A stretch of DNA of 64,000 nucleotides, from assembly GCA_014204435.1 (NCBI GenBank), contig JACHLF010000001.1:762889-826888 (forward strand), in the 5' to 3' direction. Below the pieces are notes generated by a model. It did no database searches, was not told the DNA's origin, and saw nothing but the letters and a program-made list of their open reading frames with translations. The position numbers and the translations under genes are program-made. The stretch is from Mycobacteroides chelonae. Its GTDB lineage: Bacteria; Actinomycetota; Actinomycetes; Mycobacteriales; Mycobacteriaceae. Positions 17,193 to 25,187 of this stretch are shown here, piece after piece (position 1 is the stretch's first letter; each line of letters starts with the position of its first letter).

Positions 17193-17507
17193 TTAGGATC
17201 CAAAGGTCAGCGTGATCTTCGCGCCCGGATCGAGATGGGCCCCGGCGGCGGGATCCTGTGTCACGATGTGCGATTTCTTGTTCGGGTCGTCCACGGGGAC
17301 ATCCTTGGTCGCGACGCTGACTCGGCCGAGCTTGTGCAGCAAGGGATTCGCCTCGGCCCAAGCCAGCCCCACCAAATCGGGCATGAAGCCCGGCTGGACC
17401 GTTCGGGTGGTGATGCTCGGCGGGCTCGACGTCCCTTCCTGGGCGGTGGGAGTCGAGCATCCGGCCAGCACCCCCGTGGCAACGCAGATCGCGGTCACCG
17501 TTCTCAT
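17193..17507 (-). CDS. PASTA-domain lipoprotein
   Basis: A 104-residue protein from the ATG at 17507, which overlaps the acyl-CoA synthetase stop codon as ATGA, suggesting translational coupling. The N-terminus MRTVTAICVATGVLAGC is a lipoprotein signal with lipobox LAGC. After a Ser/Thr-rich linker comes one PASTA-like repeat (MPDLVGLAWAEANPLL ... DPAAGAHLDPGAKITLTF). PASTA domains bind peptidoglycan stem peptides or muropeptides in PknB and penicillin-binding proteins, but short single-PASTA lipoproteins are common in mycobacteria and poorly understood. It is expected to be anchored on the outer face of the plasma membrane. Why it is coupled to a FadD-type enzyme is not clear. Confidence 0.8.
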   Translation of the reverse strand: MRTVTAICVATGVLAGCSTPTAQEGTSSPPSITTRTVQPGFMPDLVGLAWAEANPLLHKLGRVSVATKDVPVDDPNKKSHIVTQDPAAGAHLDPGAKITLTFGS

Positions 17508-19042
17508 TGAGCCCCCTCCCAATATTTCTGGCGCACCAGTCCTTTGGCTAGCTTACCGGTGGGAGTGCGCGGAAGGGTATCGGTGAAGTCGAAGCTGCGG
17601 GGCACCTTGTACCGTGCGATGCGCTCGCGCAGGAACTCGGTGAGCTCGGTGGCGAGTGTTTCCTGATCGGCCGACGGATCCGCCGGCTGAACCACCGCCT
17701 TCACCGATTCTCCCATCTCGGCATCGGGTACGCCGATGACGGCGACATCCAACACTGCGGGGTGTAGCGCCAGGGCGTTCTCGATTTCCTGGGGGTAGAT
17801 GTTCACGCCGCCGGAGATGATCATGAACGCCTTGCGGTCGGTGAGGAACAGGTAACCGTCGTCGTCGACGTATCCGATGTCTCCGGTTGTCGTCCATGTC
17901 TCGTGGGCGGGATGCGAAGCGCTGCGGGTCTTTTCGGCATCGTTGTGGTACGAGAACGGCAGCTCGTCGCGTTCGAAGTACACCAGCCCGGCCTGGCCTG
18001 CGGGAAGCTCGGAGCCTTCCTCGTCGCAGATGTGCAGCACCCCGAGTGCGGGACTGCCCACCGACCCCGGGCGCGTGAGCCAGGTCGCGCTGTCGATGAA
18101 TGTGACGCCGTTTCCCTCGGTGGAGGAGTAGTACTCGTACAGGATCGGGCCCCACCAATCGATCATCGATTTTTTGACCTCGATAGCGCAGGGAGCGGCC
18201 GCATGGATCGCTACCTTCAGCGTGGAGGTGTTATAGCGGGCCCGTATTTCATGGGGCAGCTTGAGCATCCGTACGAACATGGTCGGCACCCACTGGCTGT
18301 GGGTGATGCGGTGCTTCTCGATCGCGGCCAGTGCCCCTTCGGCGTCAAAGCGATCCATGACCACGACCGTGCCGCCCATCGACTGGACCACACCGGAGAA
18401 TCGCAGCGGTGCCGCGTGATACGTCGGCGCCGGCGACAGATACACCGTGTCGGCGTCGAAGCCGTACAAGTGGGCGAACAGCATCAACGGGCTGCCCGGC
18501 TCATCCACCTGCCGGTCCGGTAGTGGCATCTTGATTCCCTTGGGGCGGCCAGTGGTTCCGGACGAATAGAGCATGTCCGATCCGGCCGGTTGAGAGGAGA
18601 GGGGTTCGGCGGACGTGTCGGCCAGGGCGTCCTCGTAGGAATCGAAGCCGGGGACGTCGCCCCGCAGGGCGAGTCGAACCTTGACCGCGGGGATGTCGTC
18701 GAGGACCGCCTCGGCCTGTTCACGCACACCGGTGGCGGCGACGAGCGCCGTGGATCCGGAGTCGTTGATGATGTAACTGATCTCCGCGGGGGCTAGGTGA
18801 TGGTTGACCATGGTGATGTACAACCCCGAACGCAGCGCCGCCCAGTAGACGACGAAGACCTCGGGAACGTTGTCGCTCAGCATGGCGATGTGATCGCCCT
18901 TGCGCAGCCCCGAATCTTGGAAGACGCGCGCCAGTCGGCGGGACTGCTCATCCAGCTGTCCGTAGGTGAGCGTGACACCGGAGTCGGCCATCACCACGGC
19001 GGGCTTGTCGGGAAATTGGGCGGCGTGGGTACCTGGATACAC
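17504..19042 (-). CDS. acyl-CoA synthetase (FadD4-like AMP-forming ligase)
   Basis: A 512-residue ANL-superfamily enzyme starting at the GTG at 19042, with GGAAGG eight bases upstream. The frame stays open to 19153, but that extension runs across a palindromic promoter element. Motifs are the P-loop LYSSGTTGRPKG, YYSSTEGNG, TGDIGYVDDDGY and the catalytic-lysine tail PRTPTGKLAKG. It activates a carboxylic acid as an acyl-adenylate and transfers it to CoA. The sequence resembles mycobacterial FadD4/FadD-type long-chain or steroid-acid ligases from memory. A PASTA lipoprotein gene follows with a 4-base overlap. An ACTTGACA/TGTCAAGT palindrome about 50 bases upstream suggests control by a TetR regulator. 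Confidence 0.9.
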   Translation of the reverse strand: MYPGTHAAQFPDKPAVVMADSGVTLTYGQLDEQSRRLARVFQDSGLRKGDHIAMLSDNVPEVFVVYWAALRSGLYITMVNHHLAPAEISYIINDSGSTALVAATGVREQAEAVLDDIPAVKVRLALRGDVPGFDSYEDALADTSAEPLSSQPAGSDMLYSSGTTGRPKGIKMPLPDRQVDEPGSPLMLFAHLYGFDADTVYLSPAPTYHAAPLRFSGVVQSMGGTVVVMDRFDAEGALAAIEKHRITHSQWVPTMFVRMLKLPHEIRARYNTSTLKVAIHAAAPCAIEVKKSMIDWWGPILYEYYSSTEGNGVTFIDSATWLTRPGSVGSPALGVLHICDEEGSELPAGQAGLVYFERDELPFSYHNDAEKTRSASHPAHETWTTTGDIGYVDDDGYLFLTDRKAFMIISGGVNIYPQEIENALALHPAVLDVAVIGVPDAEMGESVKAVVQPADPSADQETLATELTEFLRERIARYKVPRSFDFTDTLPRTPTGKLAKGLVRQKYWEGAQ

Positions 19043-19088
19043 GGACGAGGACCTTCCGACGGCGTTGTCTGCGGGCGGTGTCGACTGT

Positions 19089-19107
19089 ACTTGACAGAGT
19101 GTCAAGT
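19089..19107. promoter_or_regulatory. inverted repeat ACTTGACA-GAG-TGTCAAGT
   Basis: Two perfectly complementary 8-base arms separated by GAG, lying 47 bases before the chosen start of the fadD-like gene. The same half-site TGTCAAGT appears upstream of the TetR gene near 27251 and of the SDR at 41398. Probable regulator operator; part could also act as a -35 element. Confidence 0.65.
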
Positions 19108-19118
19108 TTGAATCGGCA

Positions 19119-19940
19119 ACCATCATCTCCGAAAACCCCGAGGCGAGCTTCACCTCCCGTCGCCCGCTCGACTATGGGCCCGGCACCCTGCTGCTGATGA
19201 TCGGCGTGGGTTTTTTGGGCAGGTAGGCCCAGATCTTGTGGAAAGATCTGGCCAAGGAGCAGTGCTGGATGGTCCCCGATATCGAATACGTGTTGTGGGC
19301 CATCGTGATCGGGCTGCTGATCACCAATACCATTGGTTTGCATCGTATTTTCCGGCCCGGGGGTCCAGACGTACGAATTCTGGCCCAAGATCGGCATCAT
19401 GGTGCTCGGCGCCCGATTCGTGCTGGGCGACGTCCTCAAGTTGGGTGGCACCAGCCTGTGCAGATGGTCATCGATATGACAGTGGCGGACACCATCATTC
19501 TGGTGGCGGCCAAGTGGTTTGGCCTCAGCGGAAAGCTGGGTTCACTGTTGGCGATCGGCACCTCGATCTGCGGGGTGTCGGCCATCATCGCGGCCAAGGG
19601 CGCCATCCGGGCACGTAACTCGAATGTCAGCTACGCCATCGCATCCATCCTCGCGCTCGGCGTGGTGGCGCTGTTCACGCTGCCGGCGGTCGGCCACGGG
19701 CTCGGCCTGACCGACCACGAATTCGGACTATGGGCGGCCCGCGGCGAGGCCGACACACTCGCGCCGAGGATCAAGGCCAAGGCCGCGTTCATGTGGGACA
19801 AGTTCCCCGAGTTCGTGCTCGGCTTCCTCGCTGTATCCACCGTGGTAACTCTCGGATAGCTGACCAAGGGGCGGGTCGACAACCTCGTCAACGTGTCCAC
19901 GTGGCGTTTCTGCTGATCTTCGCCGGCGTGGGACTGAACA
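19119..19940 (+). pseudogene. YeiH/UPF0324-type putative sulfate exporter, frame-shifted
   Basis: Membrane-protein sequence can be read across several frames. It begins near 19150 as DYGPGTLLLMIGVGFLG, hits an in-frame TAG at 19227-19229, resumes as [17 protein letters not shown], shifts frame near 19360, continues as [20 protein letters not shown] and [20 protein letters not shown], meets a stop after VVTLG at about 19857, and ends as FLLIFAGVGLNTNF. This order of blocks ([16 protein letters not shown] and the final GVGLNTNF) is that of the UPF0324/YeiH family of ten-helix transporters. At least two disruptions and a missing 3' end show that it is dead. It is divergent from the fadD-like gene. 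Confidence 0.72.
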
Positions 19941-19955
19941 CTAATTTCCGGGACC

Positions 19956-20390
19956 ATGACGGCCGACTTCGCTCGATGGTCTCGCTCTGTGCGAGCGGGA
20001 TTTTGGGCGTCAAGCGCGGCCTTCCCGCTCGGAAACAGCGTCGCAAGGGTCATCGGCGGGGTGATTGTTGCGCTGGATGCCGCACGTTCGCCTGCCACGG
20101 ACGGCGGCAATTTCCTGGGTGCGCTGATCGACACCGGTGGTCGGCTGGTGCCGGTGGCCAACGCATTCGTCTTCGTCAACCTGGGATCGGTCTGCACACA
20201 CTGCCTGTACAACGGCGCGGTCGGGTGGAGCCAGCTCATCCTGGACCAGTTGGTGTTGCCGCGATTCGGATTCGTCGCCCGCGAATCGGCGATTCGTTGG
20301 GAAGCCTTTGGAGCGTGGGCGGCAGGAGCGGCCGCGGCACTGGCCGCACATCCTCGCGGCACGCGGCGTCGCGGGGAAGGGCGAAACCCT
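19956..20390 (+). pseudogene. remnant of an NCS1-type (cytosine/purine) permease
   Basis: An open frame of about 145 codons beginning at TADFARWSRSVRAG and containing FPLGNSVARVIGGVIVALD and WEAFGAWAAGAAAALAA. The pairing of an 'F-ARW-R' segment with a following 'FPLGN' helix resembles the C-terminal half of CodB-like NCS1 permeases; the N-terminal helices are missing. It abuts the tail of the UPF0324 remnant with no start of its own. The middle section (TGGRLVPVANAFVFVN) fits the family less well. I am moderately sure that this is a transporter fragment and less sure of the exact family. Confidence 0.4.
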
Positions 20391-20748
20391 ATGAGGGACC
20401 AAGTCGGCGCGCAGCCCTACCCGTGGCCGTTCGACGGTCCCGTGAACCCCGAACAGACCGCCGTGCTGTGCATCGACTGGCAGGTCGACTTCTGCGGCCC
20501 CGGTGGATGTGTCGACGCCATGGGATACGACCTGTCGCTGACACGTGCTGACGGGTATCACGACCGATGTCTGCGTGCACACCACCATGCGTGAGGCCGA
20601 CGACCGGGGCTTCGTCATGCCTCATCCTGTCGGACTGCGCTGGTGCGACCGATCCTGATAACCACGTGGTCGCACTCAAGATGGTGACGATGCAGGGTGG
20701 GGTGTTCGGCGCGGTCGCGGACTCGAATCAGCTGCTCGCCGCGCTGTG
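20391..20748 (+). pseudogene. isochorismatase-family cysteine hydrolase, internally deleted and frame-shifted
   Basis: Starts MRDQVGAQPYPWPFDGP and continues TAVLCIDWQVDFCGPGG (catalytic Asp region), typical of ureidoacrylate/biuret-type amidohydrolases. It then jumps after YDLSLTRA directly to the family's active-site block [20 protein letters not shown], read in another frame, followed after a further shift by [20 protein letters not shown] and the end GVFGAVADSNQLLAAL at 20748. About 60-70 central residues are therefore missing. With the adjacent permease remnant it looks like a lost nucleobase or ureide utilisation operon. Confidence 0.65.
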
Positions 20749-20808
20749 AACATGCTGAGATCCGGGGGTCTTCACGCCTGACTTCACGCGATAGGCGACG
20801 ATGGAGGG

Positions 20809-21528
20809 GTGAACTGTCAGGAAGTGCGCGAGCAGCTGTCGGCGTGGGTCGACGGTGAGCAGGCAAGCGTCGCGCGCAAGCGTCTGGACGAGCATGTGCT
20901 CTCCTGCGCCTCCTGCCGGGAATGGCTGGGCCGGGCACGCGGGCTAGACCGTCAGTTCGCCTACGCGCGTTCGACGCCGACCCGCGATCTGACCGGGCAG
21001 ATCCTGGCGGCAGCCGCCGTCGAACCCCTCACACCCATGGCCCGGTACATGCACTGGGCACGCCGGAACGTCAACCGGTGCGCACTGGTGCTCATCGGAC
21101 TGCTCCAGTTGGGCGTGGCCGCGATGCAGGTCGCCGGAATCGACTTCGGGATGGTGTCTTCACATCACCACGGCGCGATGACCGGTGCGCACCTGATGAA
21201 CGAATCCACGGCCTGGGTGGTGGCGCTGGGTGTGGCCATGGTGATCGCCGGCGTGCGCCCCGCTGCCGCGGCCGGAATGGCAACGGTGCTGGGTGCATTC
21301 GCGCTCGTGCTCACCGGGTACGTCATCAACGACGCCGTCAATGGCCAGGTGACGTTGGCGCGCATCGTCAGTCACTCACCGGTGCTGCTCGGGCTGATTT
21401 TCGCCCTGCTGGTCCTGCGCGACTACCGCGCCGGACGCACACCGCCCAACCAGCACCGTGCTGTGTTCCTGGATGAAGTGGCCTCGGGGGAGCGACATTT
21501 GCGCTCCACCGACAACTCAGCTGCATGA
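20809..21528 (+). CDS. zinc-finger anti-sigma factor, membrane-bound
   Basis: A 239-residue protein whose first 40 residues form a ZAS domain: Cys3 and the His29-x3-Cys33-x2-Cys36 motif (HVLSCASC). Four hydrophobic segments follow (around residues 90-108, 130-147, 150-172 and 185-203), with a His/Met-rich loop, MVSSHHHGAMTG, between the first two. ZAS proteins hold an ECF sigma factor inactive until a signal releases it. The sigC-like gene lies 1.5 kb downstream across the PepSY gene and is the natural partner by proximity. The metal-ligand-rich loop suggests a metal, perhaps copper, as the signal. The GTG start at 20809 lies directly against GGAGGG, so start or leaderless initiation is uncertain. 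It converges with the PepSY gene with a 12-base overlap. Confidence 0.82.
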   Translation: MNCQEVREQLSAWVDGEQASVARKRLDEHVLSCASCREWLGRARGLDRQFAYARSTPTRDLTGQILAAAAVEPLTPMARYMHWARRNVNRCALVLIGLLQLGVAAMQVAGIDFGMVSSHHHGAMTGAHLMNESTAWVVALGVAMVIAGVRPAAAAGMATVLGAFALVLTGYVINDAVNGQVTLARIVSHSPVLLGLIFALLVLRDYRAGRTPPNQHRAVFLDEVASGERHLRSTDNSAA

Positions 21529-22917
21529 CGTCCCGGCCCGACGGGCCGCCACGAATCCCCACACCACGTCGATGGCCAGGAACAGTGCCAGTGAGATTCC
21601 CAGCAGCGGCGTGAACCATCCGATCGCGATGACCACGACGGCCAGAAGCACCAGCTCCAGTGGCTTGAGGGCAAGCAGACCGCCCCGCCGCGGCGGCACG
21701 GGCCAGCGACCGCTCTTGGTCGGGCGCCTGCGCCACCACATCAGGTAGCCGCGGGTGATGACGGTGATGAGCCCAATCACGATGAGCGCCACCAGTATCT
21801 GATTGGGGATTCCGAACAGGATTCCCATGTGTCCGTCGATGGCCCATTCAGTCGACTTCTGCAGCAGCGACCACTCCGAGAAATTGCTGCGTCCGGTGAT
21901 CTCGCCGTTGGACGGGTTCACGGTGATGGCATCCAGGTATGTCGGGATATCGCGCTTGCGCTCGGAGATCAGCCATGCGGTGTTGGTCTCCGGTGGCGGC
22001 GTCATCCACAGCGGGCCGCGCAGCCCGGCGTCGCGCACCGTCTCCATCACCGTGTTGACGCCACCTAGCGGATTGCCGGTCGATGTGGGGGCGGCACCGT
22101 GATGTTCATGCCCGGTCATCGGTTTGGCTGCCGCCGGATCGAGCTCGGTGGACAGCGCGGGCCGAATGGCCTGGGTGAAGTCGCCGATATTGGTGCCGGC
22201 ATACCGCGACCAGGTGAGCCCGGTGACCGAAAGCGCCAGCAGCCCAAGGACTATCCAGACCCCAACGGCGCCGTGCCAGGTCAATCTGCGCCGGCGCGGG
22301 GTGGCGTCGCGATCGGGAAGCGTGATTCTGCTTAGCCGCCCGGTGCGGCGGCGATATCCGATCCACAGGAACAGGCCGCCGAGGGCCACCACCCACAGCC
22401 AGCTGGCCGCGAGCTCGCTGTAGTTGCGCCCAAACGCACCCAGGTGCAGATTCCGGTGCAGCTCGTCGAACCAGGCGCGTACGGGCAGCCACTCGCCGTA
22501 CGTGGTCAGCATGCCGCGAATCTGTCCGCTGTAGGGATCGACGAACACCGTGCGCGAGTAGTCGGCGGGTACGTCTTCTGTCGCGAAGACAATCCGGGTC
22601 GTGTCATCGGGTAGAGCGGGCGGGCGGATGGATGTCACCGTGCCGCCGGGCTGCGCAGCGGTCGCGACCGCCACCTGCTCGGAGAGCGGCAGCTGCTGGG
22701 ACCCGAGGGAATCGACCTTGAGTTCGTGGCGGTACACCATGGCGTCGACCTGCCCCACCAGCGCGTATGCCAACCCGGTGAGCGCCGCGACCAGGAGGAA
22801 CGGGCCGACGAGGAGCCCCGCATAGAAGTGCAGACGCAGTACGATCGGTGCAAATCGCCCCCACACGGTGTTGGTCTGCGACTCGCGAGCTTCGGGGCGG
22901 TCCTCGGTATATGTCAC
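21517..22917 (-). CDS. PepSY-domain membrane protein
   Basis: A 466-residue protein from the GTG at 22917; a longer frame to 23007 would overlap the sigC start. It has the PepSY-associated TM architecture: a first helix [21 protein letters not shown], a long periplasmic PepSY region containing [12 protein letters not shown], a second helix near [17 protein letters not shown], a third near [15 protein letters not shown], a second PepSY-like element ([12 protein letters not shown]) and two or more C-terminal helices. Similar proteins are linked to iron or copper uptake, including reduction of metal at the membrane (PiuB/FecR-type neighbours). A His-rich stretch GHEHHG lies in the extracytoplasmic part. 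The gene is divergent from the sigC-like gene (76 bp apart) and convergent with the anti-sigma gene, so all three probably form one regulatory module. Confidence 0.85.
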   Translation of the reverse strand: MTYTEDRPEARESQTNTVWGRFAPIVLRLHFYAGLLVGPFLLVAALTGLAYALVGQVDAMVYRHELKVDSLGSQQLPLSEQVAVATAAQPGGTVTSIRPPALPDDTTRIVFATEDVPADYSRTVFVDPYSGQIRGMLTTYGEWLPVRAWFDELHRNLHLGAFGRNYSELAASWLWVVALGGLFLWIGYRRRTGRLSRITLPDRDATPRRRRLTWHGAVGVWIVLGLLALSVTGLTWSRYAGTNIGDFTQAIRPALSTELDPAAAKPMTGHEHHGAAPTSTGNPLGGVNTVMETVRDAGLRGPLWMTPPPETNTAWLISERKRDIPTYLDAITVNPSNGEITGRSNFSEWSLLQKSTEWAIDGHMGILFGIPNQILVALIVIGLITVITRGYLMWWRRRPTKSGRWPVPPRRGGLLALKPLELVLLAVVVIAIGWFTPLLGISLALFLAIDVVWGFVAARRAGTSCS

Positions 22918-22993
22918 GGGATATTGGTCGGAGGAACCGGCTAAAGAGTTCCCGCTGTTCTCTGCCGAGCGTCTACGACATAGAGTAGGACTC

Positions 22994-23545
22994 GTGGCCA
23001 CCGGCACCGATGACGAGCAGCTGCTTGAGATTGCGCTGTCCGCTGGCCGTGGCGACCAATCCGCTCTCGAGTCCTTGGTGAAGGCGACCCAGGCCGATGT
23101 GTGGCGATTCGTCGCCTACCTGGCCGATGCCGGTGTCGCTGACGACCTCACCCAGGAGACGTATCTGCGGGCCATCGGGGCGTTGCCGCGATTCGCCGGA
23201 CGCTCGACGGTGCGCACCTGGCTGTTGTCGATCGCGCGCCGCGTGGTGGCCGACCACATCCGCCATTTGAAGTCCCGGCCGCGCATTGCGCACGGTGCAG
23301 ATCTTGAGGAAGCCTCGCTGCGTCGCCCCACACACCGGTTCGAGGAGTTGGTGGAGCTCAAGTCGCTTCTTGCGGCGCTGGACGACGATCGGCGCGAGGC
23401 GTTGGTGCTGACGCAGGTCGTCGGCCTGTCCTATGCCGAGACTGCCGACGTCTGCGGCTGTGCCATCGGCACCATCCGCTCGCGCGTGGCCCGTGCCCGC
23501 GACGAGCTGATCGGCTGGTCCGAGCCCGAGAATATGACCGGCTAG
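22994..23545 (+). CDS. sigC: ECF RNA polymerase sigma factor SigC
   Basis: A 183-residue ECF sigma factor starting at GTG 22994. Region 2 reads [27 protein letters not shown] with the [15 protein letters not shown] end, and region 4 reads [35 protein letters not shown]. The sequence is close to M. tuberculosis SigC (Rv2069) as I recall it, including the [12 protein letters not shown] start and the LTG end. SigC in M. tuberculosis governs a small regulon that includes copper acquisition genes. Here, unlike the isolated M. tuberculosis gene, it sits with a PepSY membrane protein and a ZAS anti-sigma candidate, which suggests a complete signal-response unit. No SigC promoter motif could be assigned by eye. 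Confidence 0.9.
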   Translation: MATGTDDEQLLEIALSAGRGDQSALESLVKATQADVWRFVAYLADAGVADDLTQETYLRAIGALPRFAGRSTVRTWLLSIARRVVADHIRHLKSRPRIAHGADLEEASLRRPTHRFEELVELKSLLAALDDDRREALVLTQVVGLSYAETADVCGCAIGTIRSRVARARDELIGWSEPENMTG

Positions 23546-23772
23546 CGCGACACGAAGCAGACCTCCTTTTCGGGCATGGCCTCGATCGCGGGCGTCAATC
23601 CCGATGGGCCGAGTCCACCGTTGGCGCCCTTGAACCGCGCGCCGACCGCAACCTTGTCGGCACTGTCGAGCCACTGGACGTTGATGAGCTCACCGGTGCA
23701 GTAGGTGGGAGAGGCGATGTCGGTGACCAGAGCCCATGCTTCGGCAATGGTGCCCGACATCCGTTGGGACAC
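23542..23772 (-). pseudogene. SRPBCC (polyketide cyclase/dehydrase) family fragment
   Basis: A 76-codon frame reading GTIAEAWALVTDIASPTYCT and VGARFKGANGGLG, which is the N-terminal half of an SRPBCC lipid-binding or cyclase-type protein (usual length 140-160). The second half is missing: the frame ends at [10 protein letters not shown] overlapping the sigC stop. It is either a truncated gene or a short decayed copy. Confidence 0.5.
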
Positions 23773-23813
23773 GTCAACGGCCGTATCTGTCGCTAAGCTT
23801 CGCCGACTTTGAT

Positions 23814-24059
23814 TTCATCCATGCGCCGATCGCCCTGACCTCCACAAACCTTCGAGTGGACGAGGGCCTGCGCGATGCGGGGTTCACAGCCAGGACGGCA
23901 CCCGTTCCGACGTCATTGATCCTGCTCGCGGACAAGGAGATCGGTGTCGTCACCGGCAACGGGCCTCAGACGGTGGACACCCAGGCCTCGGATATCCGCG
24001 CAGCGGTCGGCTGGACCTACACTGGCACCGTGCAGAGAAGTGTCGAGAAGATCGCTTGA
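23814..24059 (+). CDS. small hypothetical protein, possible remnant
   Basis: An open frame ends at the TGA at 24057-24059, overlapping the TTG start of the CobW-type gene (TTGA). Coding-like sequence begins about FIHAPIALTSTNLRVDEGLR and continues VPTSLILLADKEIGVVTGNG. I do not recognise the family. No good start was found; the in-frame GTG near 23856 would give about 68 residues. The 4-base overlap suggests it is or was translated together with the metallochaperone. Start coordinate is approximate. Confidence 0.35.
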   Translation, partial: FIHAPIALTSTNLRVDEGLRDAGFTARTAPVPTSLILLADKEIGVVTGNGPQTVDTQASDIRAAVGWTYTGTVQRSVEKIA

Positions 24060-25048
24060 TACCGGTCACCATCGTCTCCGGGTTCCTGGGTGCCGGTAAG
24101 ACCACGCTGCTGAACAACCTGTTGCGCAACACCTTGGGTGTGCGAATCGGAGTGGTGGTCAACGACTTCGGCGCCATCAATATCGACGCCATGCTGGTCG
24201 CCGGTCAGGTCGATTCGACCATGACCATGTCCAACGGATGTCTGTGCTGCGCCGCCGATGACGACGAGCTGGCCAGCATGCTGACCGCTCTGGCCGGCCG
24301 GGACATCGACGCGATCGTGATCGAAGCCAGCGGGCTGGCCGAGCCACTGCCCCTGGTGCGCATGGTGCTGGCGGCGACGGCCGACGACCGCCGGATCGGT
24401 TACGGGGGACTGGTCACCGTCGTCGACACCGCCCAGTACGAAGACGTCGCGGCCCGGCACCCCGAGATCGCCCAGCACCTGGCTCTCGCAGATCTGGTGG
24501 TTCTCAACAAGATTGACTTGGCCGACGCGGCAGTCCGCACCCACCTGCGTGCCGTCGTCAAGGAGCGTAACCCCCGTGCCTCCCTCGTGGAGACCACCGG
24601 GGCCGACGTCGACCCGCGGCTACTGTTCGACAAGAAGGAGCGCTCCGAGACGTTCGGTCAGCTCTCTCTGGAGGACCTCATCCGCGAGGACCACAATCAC
24701 GAGCACCACGCCCACCACCACTACGAAACGGTGGAGTTCAGCACGGAACGCTCGCTGCATCCGCGACGGCTCGTGGAGTTCCTCGACACTCAGCCCGCGG
24801 GCGTATACCGCATCAAGGGCGTGGTGAGGCTCGGCGACAAGACACTGGCCGTGCACACCGTGGGGGACCACATCCGCGTCGAGAAGACGGTCAAGGGGAT
24901 GAACCTGGCGGCGGGGGCCAGTCTTGTGCTCATCGGTACGCACTTGGACGGTGACACCATCACCGAGCGCCTGCATGCCCTCGTCGACGATCCGCCCGAC
25001 CCCGATCACGAACGGTCGATGCTGGTCCTGGGAAAGTATTTGCGCTAA
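24056..25048 (+). CDS. CobW/COG0523 family GTP-dependent metallochaperone
   Basis: A 330-residue G3E GTPase. Walker A is GFLGAGKTT (residues 9-17), the metal site is the CxCC motif GCLCC (Cys62, Cys64, Cys65), the guanine motif NKID is in LVVLNKIDLAD, and a His-rich metal-binding stretch (HNHEHHAHHHYE) lies near residue 218. The C-terminal CobW domain contains VYRIKGVVRLGDKTLAVHTVG. Such proteins deliver zinc or another metal to client enzymes, often under zinc starvation; family members also include CobW of cobalamin synthesis. The start is TTG at 24056 overlapping the upstream stop. No Zur box was recognised. M. tuberculosis Rv0106 is a longer relative. Confidence 0.9.
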   Translation: MIPVTIVSGFLGAGKTTLLNNLLRNTLGVRIGVVVNDFGAINIDAMLVAGQVDSTMTMSNGCLCCAADDDELASMLTALAGRDIDAIVIEASGLAEPLPLVRMVLAATADDRRIGYGGLVTVVDTAQYEDVAARHPEIAQHLALADLVVLNKIDLADAAVRTHLRAVVKERNPRASLVETTGADVDPRLLFDKKERSETFGQLSLEDLIREDHNHEHHAHHHYETVEFSTERSLHPRRLVEFLDTQPAGVYRIKGVVRLGDKTLAVHTVGDHIRVEKTVKGMNLAAGASLVLIGTHLDGDTITERLHALVDDPPDPDHERSMLVLGKYLR

Positions 25049-25076
25049 TCGGACGCCGCGTCTACTGTTGCCTGTC

Positions 25077-25127
25077 GTGCTGTACTTCTCCGGTCAACTC
25101 GTAGTAGCAACCCGCAGCGGGGTCTGA
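25077..25127 (+). CDS. candidate attenuator leader peptide
   Basis: A 16-codon ORF starting GTG and reading MLYFSGQLVVATRSGV, ending at the TGA at 25125-25127. It precedes the stand-alone LeuA-type domain gene by about 60 bases. Its Leu-Val-Val-Ala codons (CTC GTA GTA GCA) coincide exactly with the 5' arm of the long hairpin at 25101-25164. Branched-chain residues in a leader overlapping a stem are expected for attenuation of a leucine or valine related gene. There is no strong ribosome site visible, so translation is an inference. Confidence 0.5.
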   Translation: MLYFSGQLVVATRSGV

Positions 25128-25164
25128 TGCAGACCGACCCCTCGCTGTGGGTCGAAGCTACTAC
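25101..25164 (+). promoter_or_regulatory. long RNA hairpin, putative attenuator
   Basis: Three nested stems can be drawn. The outer one is GTAGTAGC (25101-25108) with GCTACTAC (25157-25164), perfect over 8 pairs. The middle one is ACCCGCAGCG (25110-25119) with CGCTGTGGGT (25143-25152), 10 pairs with one G-U. The inner one is GGTCTG (25121-25126) with CAGACC (25130-25135). No U-tract follows. A ribosome on the leader ORF would open the 5' arm. Confidence 0.65.
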
Positions 25165-25187
25165 CTGTCGGTCACCTTCCCATTCGG

